Positions 1-5,499 of a stretch of DNA of 7,018 nt are shown one piece after another. The translations under genes and the position numbers were made by a program. The notes under the pieces were generated by a model. It did no database searches, had not been told where the DNA came from, and saw nothing but the letters and a program-made list of their open reading frames with translations. Within the stretch, counting starts at the first letter, position 1, and the number at the start of each line of letters is the position of its first letter. The DNA comes from Pseudomonadota bacterium (GTDB lineage: Bacteria; Pseudomonadota; Alphaproteobacteria; ATCC43930; CGMCC-115725), in assembly GCA_021790295.1 (NCBI GenBank), contig JAJYIC010000127.1, positions 1-7,018 on the forward strand. The letters are read 5' to 3'.

Positions 1-372
1 GTTGTTGCCGATGGTGGGGTGGCGCTTGCCGTGGGCGAGCGAGGTGCCGCCCAGCGTCACCTGGTGGTAGAGGGTGACGTCGTCGCCCACCTCGGCGGTT
101 TCGCCGATCACCACCCCCATGCCGTGATCGATAAAAAGGCGTTTGCCGATGCGGGCTCCGGGATGGATCTCGATCCCGGTCACCATGCGCCCGATATAAG
201 AGACAAAGCGGCCGCAAAGCCGCCAGCCATGCTGCCACAGGAAATGGGCGAAGCGGTGGTACAAAAGCGCGTGAAACCCGGGATAGCAAAGCGCCACCTC
301 GAGGCGCGAGCGCGCCGCGGGGTCGCGCGCGAGCGTGGCATCGATTTCCTCGCCTAGGTTCTTGAGAAACAT
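1..372 (-). CDS. cysE: Serine O-acetyltransferase, short form (C-terminus beyond the window edge)
   Basis: The enzyme transfers an acetyl group from acetyl-CoA to L-serine, giving O-acetylserine, the cytosolic precursor of cysteine. The visible 124 residues start MFLKNLGEEIDATLARDP and carry the short N-terminal helical region (about 1-60). The start of the left-handed beta-helix (hexapeptide repeat) domain follows. Its signatures are IEIHPGARIG (67-76), FIDHGMGVVIGETAEVG (80-96), VTLGGTS (105-111) and GKRHPTIG (115-122). His83 and His118 match the catalytic and substrate-binding histidines of E. coli CysE (His158, His193). Glu68 sits where E. coli has catalytic Asp143; as I recall, Glu is normal there in the Bacillus-type short form. 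The ATG at 372-370 is the only in-frame ATG nearby and has only a weak purine-rich stretch upstream. The remaining hexapeptide coils and the C-terminus lie outside the window. It is divergent from the hydrolase gene. Confidence 0.96.
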   Translation of the reverse strand, partial: MFLKNLGEEIDATLARDPAARSRLEVALCYPGFHALLYHRFAHFLWQHGWRLCGRFVSYIGRMVTGIEIHPGARIGKRLFIDHGMGVVIGETAEVGDDVTLYHQVTLGGTSLAHGKRHPTIGNN

Positions 373-400
373 GATGCTCTCTGTGCTATCGTTGCCGCCG

Positions 401-431
401 TCCGCGGCGCCTTTTTGCCGCCCGCCGCGGA
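401..431. repeat. GC-rich stem-loop in the cysE leader region
   Basis: A perfect 9-bp inverted repeat is present: TCCGCGGCG at 401-409 and CGCCGCGGA at 423-431, with a 13-nt loop holding a T5 run. It lies 28 bp upstream of the cysE start codon, so it would fold in the cysE mRNA leader if transcription starts at the candidate promoter further up. Neither strand has a U-tract after the stem, so it is not a standard intrinsic terminator. A chance GC-rich palindrome is possible. Confidence 0.4.
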
Positions 432-444
432 TTCCCTTAACGGA

Positions 445-458
445 GGATATAAGTATCC
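445..458. promoter_or_regulatory. Candidate operator: inverted repeat GGATA-N4-TATCC
   Basis: The sequence GGATATAAGTATCC has perfect 5-bp arms (445-449 and 454-458) around a 4-bp spacer. It is strikingly AT-rich for this genome and lies between the divergent cysE and hydrolase genes, overlapping the -10 region proposed for cysE. That placement would suit a dimeric repressor. I cannot name the regulator; a cysteine or Fe-S responsive factor is only a guess from the gene context. Confidence 0.35.
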
Positions 459-473
459 AACAAAATGCATCAA
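446..473 (-). promoter_or_regulatory. Candidate sigma-70-type promoter for cysE
   Basis: Read on the minus strand, TTGATG (473-468) is followed after 16 nt by TATATC (451-446). Each box has four or more matches to the vegetative consensus. An alternative -10, TATCCT, lies at 449-444 with an 18-nt spacer. The region is AT-rich relative to its surroundings. It would give a cysE leader of about 65-70 nt. This rests on sequence inspection only. Confidence 0.35.
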
Positions 474-546
474 GAAATCTGCACCGAGGCCCGGCCGCTC
501 CGCAGCGGCAAGGGAGGGCCGCGCGCGCATTCCCATTCGGCTTTCG

Positions 547-1224
547 ATGCCCGAAGTGATCTTTAACGGCCCGGAAGGCCGGATCGAGGGGCGCTATTAC
601 CACATCCGGACCCCGGCGGCGCCGATCGCGCTCGTCCTCCATCCGCACCCGCAATTCGGCGGGACCATGAACCACAAGATCGTCTACCTTCTCTATCAGT
701 GTTTCGTGCGCCGCGGATTTTCCACCTTGCGCTTCAATTTCCGCGGCGTCGGGCGCAGCGAAGGGAGCTTCGACCGCGGCGAGGGCGAGCTTTCGGACGC
801 CGCTTCCGCCCTCGACTGGCTGCAGACCTACAATCCGAACGCCCCGTTCTGCTGGGTCTCCGGCTTTTCCTTTGGCGCCTGGATCGCCATGCAACTTTTG
901 ATGCGGCGCCCGGAAATCGAAAGCTTTATCGCCGTGGCGCCGCCGGCGAACCTGTACGATTTCACCTTTCTCGCCCCCTGCCCTTCTTCGGGCCTCATCA
1001 TTCACGGAACCGAGGATCATCTGGTGCCGGTCGAGTCGGTGCAAAGCCTCGTCACCAAGCTTTCGCACCAGCGCGACATCAAGATCGATTTCCGCAGGAT
1101 CCCGAAGGCCGATCATTTTTTCGCCGATGAACTCGAAGCGGTCGCGGCTCAAGTCGACGCTTATATCGGGGCGCATCTTCATCCGGCCGCGCCGCGCGCG
1201 GCCTCCCATGCGAGGAGCCGCTGA
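547..1224 (+). CDS. Alpha/beta hydrolase of unknown substrate (COG2945-like)
   Basis: This is a 225-residue soluble protein with the compact alpha/beta-hydrolase fold and no signal peptide or membrane segment. The nucleophile elbow is GFSFG with Ser108. The acid is Asp157 in HGTEDHLVP, and the base is His190 in KADHFF, so the triad is complete. HPHPQFGGTMNHK (32-44) and FNFRGVGRSEG (63-73) are typical of the COG2945 group of predicted hydrolases. The start is the ATG at 547: the frame is open further up, but only rare start codons occur there, and MPEVIFNGP is the N-terminus I expect for this group. No strong Shine-Dalgarno lies close to it. The tail after about residue 210 is rich in Ala, Arg and His and probably disordered. 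In some alphaproteobacteria I recall this family next to iscR/suf genes, but none is visible here. An esterase or thioesterase activity is plausible; the substrate is unknown. Confidence 0.88.
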   Translation: MPEVIFNGPEGRIEGRYYHIRTPAAPIALVLHPHPQFGGTMNHKIVYLLYQCFVRRGFSTLRFNFRGVGRSEGSFDRGEGELSDAASALDWLQTYNPNAPFCWVSGFSFGAWIAMQLLMRRPEIESFIAVAPPANLYDFTFLAPCPSSGLIIHGTEDHLVPVESVQSLVTKLSHQRDIKIDFRRIPKADHFFADELEAVAAQVDAYIGAHLHPAAPRAASHARSR

Positions 1225-1254
1225 GAGAGGCCGGAGGATGGTTCTTTCCCGGCG

Positions 1255-1280
1255 CTTTCCGACTTTTTCAGTCGGCAAAG
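1255..1280. terminator. Hairpin between convergent hydrolase and purA, possible bidirectional terminator
   Basis: CCGACT (1259-1264) and AGTCGG (1270-1275) form a perfect 6-bp stem with loop TTTTC. CTTT (1255-1258) pairs with AAAG (1277-1280) if C1276 bulges, extending it to about 10 bp. The purA stop codon (1270-1268) lies in the stem and loop. The site is where transcription from both sides should end. Neither strand has a following U-run, so it is at best a non-canonical terminator. Confidence 0.45.
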
Positions 1281-2560
1281 GGATCGCGAACGAGCACCGT
1301 GTCGTCGCGTTCGGGGCTGGTCGAAAGGAGGGCCACCGGGGCGCCGATCACCTCTTCGAGGCGGCGGATGTATTTGATCGCGGTCGCCGGCAATCCCGCC
1401 CAGGAACGCGCCCCGCGGGTGCTCTCGCGCCAGCCTTCGGCGGTCTCGTAGACGGGTTGGATCTCCGCTTCGGCGCTCGCGCTCGCGGGGAAATGGTCGA
1501 GCAGTTCCCCGCGCAGGCGATAGGCGGTGCAGAATTTGATTTCGCCGAAACCATCGAGAACGTCGAGCTTTGTCAGCGCAATGCCGTCGATGCCGCCGAG
1601 TTTGATCGCTTGCCTGACCGCGACCGCATCGAACCAGCCGCAGCGCCGCCGGCGGCCGGTGACGACGCCGAATTCGCGCCCGCGCTCGCCGAGGAGCCTT
1701 CCCGTTTCGTCTAAAAGCTCGGTCGGGAACGGGCCGCTGCCGACGCGGGTGGTGTAGGCCTTGGTGATGCCGAGAACATAACCGATCGCTCCGAGAGCGA
1801 CCGGGGCCCCTGCGGCGGCCTGCCCGGCAAGAGTGTTCGAAGAGGTGACGTAAGGATAGGTGCCGTGGTCGACATCGAGCATCGCCCCTTGGGCGCCTTC
1901 GAAAAGAATCCGCTTGCCCGTGCGCCTCGCCTCGTCGAGAAGGCGCCAGACGCTGTCCGCGTAAGGGAGGATCTTGGGCGCGACGGCAAGAAGGGCCGAG
2001 AGAAGTTCGGCGCGGTCGACCTCGGGCTTGCCGAGGCCGCGCAAAAGGGCGTTGTGATGGAGGAGGAGTTGGTCGATGCGCCCTTCGAGCGCTTTCCTGT
2101 CCGCAAGGTCGCAAACCCTGAGCGCACGCCGCCCGACCTTGTCTTCGTAAGCGGGGCCGATGCCGCGCCCTGTGGTGCCGATCCTCTTTTCCCCGCTCAT
2201 CTCTTCGCGGGCGCGGTCGAGCGCCCCGTGCGACGGCAGGATGAGGGCGGCGTTTTCGGCAAGCTTCAGGTTTTGCGGCGTCACGTCGACCCCCCGCGCG
2301 CGCATCGCCCCGATCTCTTCGGCCAGCGCCCAGGGATCGACGACGACGCCGCTGCCGATGATGGAGAGTTTGCCGGGACGCAACACCCCCGAAGGCAGAA
2401 GGCTCATCTTGTATTCGACGCCGTCGATGACGAGCGTGTGCCCGGCGTTGTGTCCGCCTTGAAAGCGGACCACGACCTCGGCGCGCGCCGAAAGCCAATC
2501 GACGATCTTGCCTTTGCCTTCGTCTCCCCACTGCGCACCGACGACCGCAACATTGGCCAT
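1268..2560 (-). CDS. purA: Adenylosuccinate synthetase
   Basis: PurA joins IMP and aspartate using GTP to give adenylosuccinate, the committed step from IMP to AMP, in the cytosol. The 430-residue length is normal for a bacterial enzyme. Motifs run in order: QWGDEGKGK (10-18) with catalytic Asp13, and NAGHT (38-42) with catalytic His41. Next come IGTTGRGIGPAYEDK (127-141), EGAQG (221-225), VGSGPFPTEL (273-282) and TGRRRRCGW (301-309), which contains IMP-binding arginines. TKLDVLDG (330-337) is for guanine recognition, and STSPERDDT (413-421) is near the end. The ATG at 2560-2558 is preceded by a perfect GGAGG (2574-2570) at 9-nt spacing. The gene follows hisZ after only 19 nt and is almost certainly cotranscribed with it. 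No key residue appears missing. A hairpin overlaps the stop codon. Confidence 0.98.
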   Translation of the reverse strand: MANVAVVGAQWGDEGKGKIVDWLSARAEVVVRFQGGHNAGHTLVIDGVEYKMSLLPSGVLRPGKLSIIGSGVVVDPWALAEEIGAMRARGVDVTPQNLKLAENAALILPSHGALDRAREEMSGEKRIGTTGRGIGPAYEDKVGRRALRVCDLADRKALEGRIDQLLLHHNALLRGLGKPEVDRAELLSALLAVAPKILPYADSVWRLLDEARRTGKRILFEGAQGAMLDVDHGTYPYVTSSNTLAGQAAAGAPVALGAIGYVLGITKAYTTRVGSGPFPTELLDETGRLLGERGREFGVVTGRRRRCGWFDAVAVRQAIKLGGIDGIALTKLDVLDGFGEIKFCTAYRLRGELLDHFPASASAEAEIQPVYETAEGWRESTRGARSWAGLPATAIKYIRRLEEVIGAPVALLSTSPERDDTVLVRDPFAD

Positions 2561-2579
2561 GGTCTCCCCCCTCCCCCGC

Positions 2580-3731
2580 TCAGCCGTCCGTCTCTACAGG
2601 CAGCCCGCCTTCGAGAAAATAGCGGCAGCGAAGGCGCCGCGCCTCCGCGCGCCAATCCTCGACGGGTTCGAGAGCGGCAAGCGTGATCCAGCCCGCCGCG
2701 CGCAGCGCCTCTGCCCGCGGGCGCTGCGTTCCGAAAGGAAGAAGAAGCCGCGGCCGCGCCTTGTCCTCCGGCAGGAACGGCAGGACCCTGTCCGCATAAA
2801 GGGTGAAACCGGTTGCCGGCTCCGCTTTCTCCTTCTCTCCGGCCTCATACCGCCCGCCCCGCCCGAGTTCGCCGCGGCCGCCTCCTCCCGCGGCAAAAAA
2901 GGTAAAGCTGACCCCGGTATGATACTCGAAGCCGCGGTTTTCGACCGGGTCTATGGTCGCTTTGAGCTCGGGGATCGAGGCTTCGAGCCCGGCCCTGACG
3001 GCGGCGAGACGGCCGACCTCGGCGCGCGCCGCGGGCGGCAGGTCGAGAGCTTCGAGCTCTCTCTCGGCCGCTGAGGCAGGACCGGCGGCGGCGAGAAGGC
3101 GGGCGAAATCGCCTTGGCGCTTGCCCGCCGCCTCCCTGACGGCGGCGGCGTCTTTGCGGTCGAGGGCGGCGCGCAACAGAAAGGCCTTCTCCTCCGGGAT
3201 GGCGTAAGCCTTGACGAGAGAGGGAACGAGGGCCGGCAAGGTGAGATCGACCGAAAGATCCTTTACCCCGACCGCAAAAAGGGCTTCTGCGGCAAGGGCG
3301 ATGACCTCGACATCCGCTGCCGCCCCAGGGGCGCCGATGAGTTCGGCGCCGACCTGGCCGAAATGGCGCTCGGGCCGGATTTCCGAGGCCTTTGTCCGCA
3401 ACACCTCGCCAGCATAAGAAAGGCGCAAAGGGCGCGCAGCGGCCCCGAGCCGGGTTGCGGCAATGCGCGCGATCTGCGGCGTCATGTCGGAGCGCACGGC
3501 GATCATGCGGTGCGACAAAGGGTCCATCATGCGGAAGGTCGATGCCGCCATCGCCGCCCCCGCCCCCGAAAGAAGGGTCTCTTCGAATTCGACGAGAGGC
3601 GGCTCGACCCTTTGATAGCCATGCGCAGAAAGCGTTGCGAGGAGCCCCGAGACGAGGGAGGCTTCGCGTTCGGCGGCGGGCGGCAAAAGATCGTAAATGC
3701 CGGCCGGAAGGAGCGGCGAAAGATCGTTCAT
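2580..3731 (-). CDS. hisZ: ATP phosphoribosyltransferase regulatory subunit
   Basis: HisZ is a catalytically inactive histidyl-tRNA synthetase paralogue. It forms a hetero-octamer with short-form HisG and is needed for activity and histidine feedback in the first step of histidine synthesis. The 383 residues cover the class II synthetase-like core. Visible pieces are AVRSDMTPQIARIAATR (78-94), RLSYAGEVLR (103-112, the motif 2 region), RHFGQVGAELIG (122-133), FEYHTGVSFTFFA (268-280) and GRGGRYE (290-296). There is no C-terminal anticodon-binding domain, and the length is too short for HisS, which separates it from a true synthetase. The ATG at 3731-3729 has AAAGGG upstream at about 8 nt. The gene lies 67 nt after serA and 19 nt before purA. 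hisG is not in the window, so it must be encoded elsewhere. Confidence 0.93.
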   Translation of the reverse strand: MNDLSPLLPAGIYDLLPPAAEREASLVSGLLATLSAHGYQRVEPPLVEFEETLLSGAGAAMAASTFRMMDPLSHRMIAVRSDMTPQIARIAATRLGAAARPLRLSYAGEVLRTKASEIRPERHFGQVGAELIGAPGAAADVEVIALAAEALFAVGVKDLSVDLTLPALVPSLVKAYAIPEEKAFLLRAALDRKDAAAVREAAGKRQGDFARLLAAAGPASAAERELEALDLPPAARAEVGRLAAVRAGLEASIPELKATIDPVENRGFEYHTGVSFTFFAAGGGGRGELGRGGRYEAGEKEKAEPATGFTLYADRVLPFLPEDKARPRLLLPFGTQRPRAEALRAAGWITLAALEPVEDWRAEARRLRCRYFLEGGLPVETDG

Positions 3732-3741
3732 CTGGGCGCCC

Positions 3742-3769
3742 TTTGTAGCACGAAGAGGACGCGGTTCAC
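3742..3769 (-). promoter_or_regulatory. Weak candidate internal promoter ahead of hisZ
   Basis: On the minus strand GTGAAC (3769-3764) and TACAAA (3747-3742) are separated by 16 nt within the 67-nt serA-hisZ spacer. Each box partly matches the vegetative consensus. A start from here would leave a leader of about 5-10 nt. It could let hisZ-purA be expressed apart from serC-serA, but such weak matches also occur by chance. Confidence 0.2.
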
Positions 3770-3798
3770 CGTTAAAGGAAGAAAGCGGGCGGCGCCTT

Positions 3799-5388
3799 TC
3801 AAAACTTCAGCGCCTTCACCTCGATGACATTCGGAAGCGCGCGCACGCGTTCGAGGAGCGCCGGCTTCGGCTCCTGATCGACGGCGACAAGAGCGATCGC
3901 TTCCGCTCCCGGAGCGGTGCGGCCGAGATGAAAGGTCGCGATATTGACCTCGGCCGCGCCGAGCGTTCCTCCCAAAGCGCCGATCAAACCGGGTCTGTCG
4001 TTGTTGCGCACAAACAGCATATGCCCGCCGAGTTCGGCTTCAAGCGGGATCGCGTCGATGGCGACAAGGCGCGGCTTGTTGCCGCCGAAAAGGCTGCCGG
4101 CGAGACTGTGTTCGCCCTTCTCCGTCCTCACCCGAAGACGCATCAGGGTGTGGTAATCGCCGTCCTCTCGGTTCAAGACTTCGCTGATTTTGATGTTGCG
4201 CTGGCGGCAAAGATACGGGGCGTTGACCGGGTTGACCTCGGCGAGCTGAGGCTTCAAAAGGCCCATCAAGGCGATCGCGCTCAACGCTTTCACCCGCAGT
4301 TCCGCGGCGGCGCCATCGTATTCGATCGCAACCCATTCGATGCCGCCTTCGACAAGCTGTCCGGCAAGGCTCCCAAGCTCTTCGGCAAGGGTCATGTAAG
4401 GATTGAGGCGCTTTCTTTCTTCGGCCGTCAGGGACGGCATGTTGACGGCGTTGGCGACCGCGCCCGAAAGGAGGAAATCGGCCATCTGTTCGGCGATCTG
4501 GCGGGCGACGTTCTCTTGCGCCTCATTGGTTGCGGCGCCGAGATGAGGGGTCGCGACGAGGGTGTCGCGCCCGAAAAGCGGGCTTTCGCGCGCCGGCTCC
4601 TTTTCGAAGACATCGATCGCCGCCCCGGCGACATGGCCTTCGTCGAGAGCCAGCGCCAGATCCTTTTCGACGATCAGCCCGCCGCGCGCGCAATTGACGA
4701 TGCGCACCCCCCGCTTCATCCGCGCGAGCGCATCGGCGCCGATCATGCCGCGCGTTCCCTCGTTCAAAGGGGTGTGGAGGGTGACGAAATCGGCGCGGGC
4801 GTAAAGCTCCTCCAAACTCACCTTTTCGACCCCCAAGGAAAGCGCGCGCTCGGAGGAAAGATAAGGATCATAGACGACGACCTTGAGGCGCAGCCCTTCG
4901 GCCCTTTCGGCAACCAGAGAGCCGATATTGCCGCAACCGATGATGCCGAGCGTCTTGCCGCAAAGCTCGACCCCCATAAAGCGCGATTTTTCCCACTTGC
5001 CGGCCTGGGTCGAACGGTCTGCGGCCGGGATCTGGCGGCAGAGGGCAAAGAGCATGGCGATCGTGTGCTCTGCGGCGGTGATGGAATTGCCGTAAGGGGT
5101 GTTCATGACGACGATGCCGCGCCCGGTCGCCGCCGCGACGTCGATGGTGTCGACGCCGATCCCGGCGCGGCCGATGATCTTGAGCCTTCCCGCGTGATCG
5201 AGAAGTTCTCGCGTCACCTTTGTTGCCGAACGCACGGCAAGCCCGTCGTAAAGGCCGATGCGGGCTTTGAGCTCGGCCAACTCGAGCCCGGGCAGAGTGT
5301 CGGCCTCGATCCCCCGCTCGGCAAAGATCGCCACCGCGCGCGGGGAAAGCTCATCGGCGATCAGTACTTTTGGCAACACCTTTGGCAC
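3799..5388 (-). CDS. serA: D-3-phosphoglycerate dehydrogenase, long form with ACT domain
   Basis: SerA oxidises 3-phosphoglycerate to 3-phosphohydroxypyruvate with NAD+, the first step of serine synthesis. From the GTG at 5388-5386 the protein has 529 residues, normal for the long (type I) form. The catalytic domain has IIGRAGIGVDTID (71-83), the NAD-binding GCGNIG (151-156) and Asp174 (VVYDPY), which suits NAD over NADP. Arg235 (NCARGG), Glu264 (FEKEP) and His282 (TPHLGAAT) have the spacing of the known catalytic residues. An intervening domain covers about 320-450. A C-terminal ACT domain follows at about 456-529, with NNDRPGLIG (462-470) and VNIATF (481-486), suggesting serine feedback control. 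The GTG start is chosen because AGGA (5398-5395) lies 6 nt upstream. A TTG further up (5418) would add ten unconserved residues. The gene lies 111 nt after serC and 67 nt before hisZ. Confidence 0.97.
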   Translation of the reverse strand: MPKVLPKVLIADELSPRAVAIFAERGIEADTLPGLELAELKARIGLYDGLAVRSATKVTRELLDHAGRLKIIGRAGIGVDTIDVAAATGRGIVVMNTPYGNSITAAEHTIAMLFALCRQIPAADRSTQAGKWEKSRFMGVELCGKTLGIIGCGNIGSLVAERAEGLRLKVVVYDPYLSSERALSLGVEKVSLEELYARADFVTLHTPLNEGTRGMIGADALARMKRGVRIVNCARGGLIVEKDLALALDEGHVAGAAIDVFEKEPARESPLFGRDTLVATPHLGAATNEAQENVARQIAEQMADFLLSGAVANAVNMPSLTAEERKRLNPYMTLAEELGSLAGQLVEGGIEWVAIEYDGAAAELRVKALSAIALMGLLKPQLAEVNPVNAPYLCRQRNIKISEVLNREDGDYHTLMRLRVRTEKGEHSLAGSLFGGNKPRLVAIDAIPLEAELGGHMLFVRNNDRPGLIGALGGTLGAAEVNIATFHLGRTAPGAEAIALVAVDQEPKPALLERVRALPNVIEVKALKF

Positions 5389-5393
5389 TTCCG

Positions 5394-5400
5394 TTCCTTT
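5394..5400 (-). promoter_or_regulatory. Shine-Dalgarno that sets the serA GTG start
   Basis: The minus strand reads AAAGGAA here, followed by about five to six bases and then the GTG at 5388-5386. No ATG is available in frame nearby. Other possible starts at GTG 5379 and TTG 5376 lie inside a short duplication and are too far from this site, so the 5388 GTG is preferred. Confidence 0.7.
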
Positions 5401-5424
5401 CGGCAATCGACCCGGCAAAGCTTC

Positions 5425-5460
5425 CCGCCCGCCCCTTTCCCCGCGGGCGGCGGAAAGGGG
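5425..5460. repeat. Overlapping, mutually exclusive stem-loops in the serC-serA spacer
   Basis: Two perfect inverted repeats overlap. CCCCTTTCC (5432-5440) pairs with GGAAAGGGG (5452-5460). CCGCCCGC (5425-5432) pairs with GCGGGCGG (5443-5450), which lies in the loop of the first. They share base 5432 and could not both form fully except as a pseudoknot-like fold. The element lies within the 111-nt spacer (5389-5499), in the leader of serA on the polycistronic mRNA. It has no U-tract on either strand. It could act in RNA processing or stability, as a weak attenuator, or be a copy of an interspersed palindromic repeat. Confidence 0.5.
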
Positions 5461-5499
5461 TCGCGGCGGGAAAACGCGAACGCGGTTTCTGCTGCGCCT

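Noticed and set aside
415..546. A 44-residue N-terminal extension of the hydrolase from an upstream TTG.
   Set aside because: The added residues are Arg/Pro-rich, unlike the family, and would cover the intergenic regulatory region. MPEVIFNGP at 547 fits the family start.
465..566. A 33-codon ATG frame ahead of and overlapping the hydrolase start, as a possible leader peptide.
   Set aside because: The nearest GGAGG (442-446) is 18 nt away, too far for normal initiation. The peptide has no run of regulatory codons and there is no attenuator downstream.
1179..2531. A 450-codon open frame on the minus strand overlapping purA in another frame.
   Set aside because: The product is extremely Arg-rich and without domains, while purA in the true frame has every signature motif. 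It is a frame shadow.
2580..3731. Histidyl-tRNA synthetase (hisS) as an alternative name for hisZ.
   Set aside because: At 383 residues it lacks the C-terminal anticodon-binding domain, and the conserved synthetase motifs are altered as expected for HisZ.
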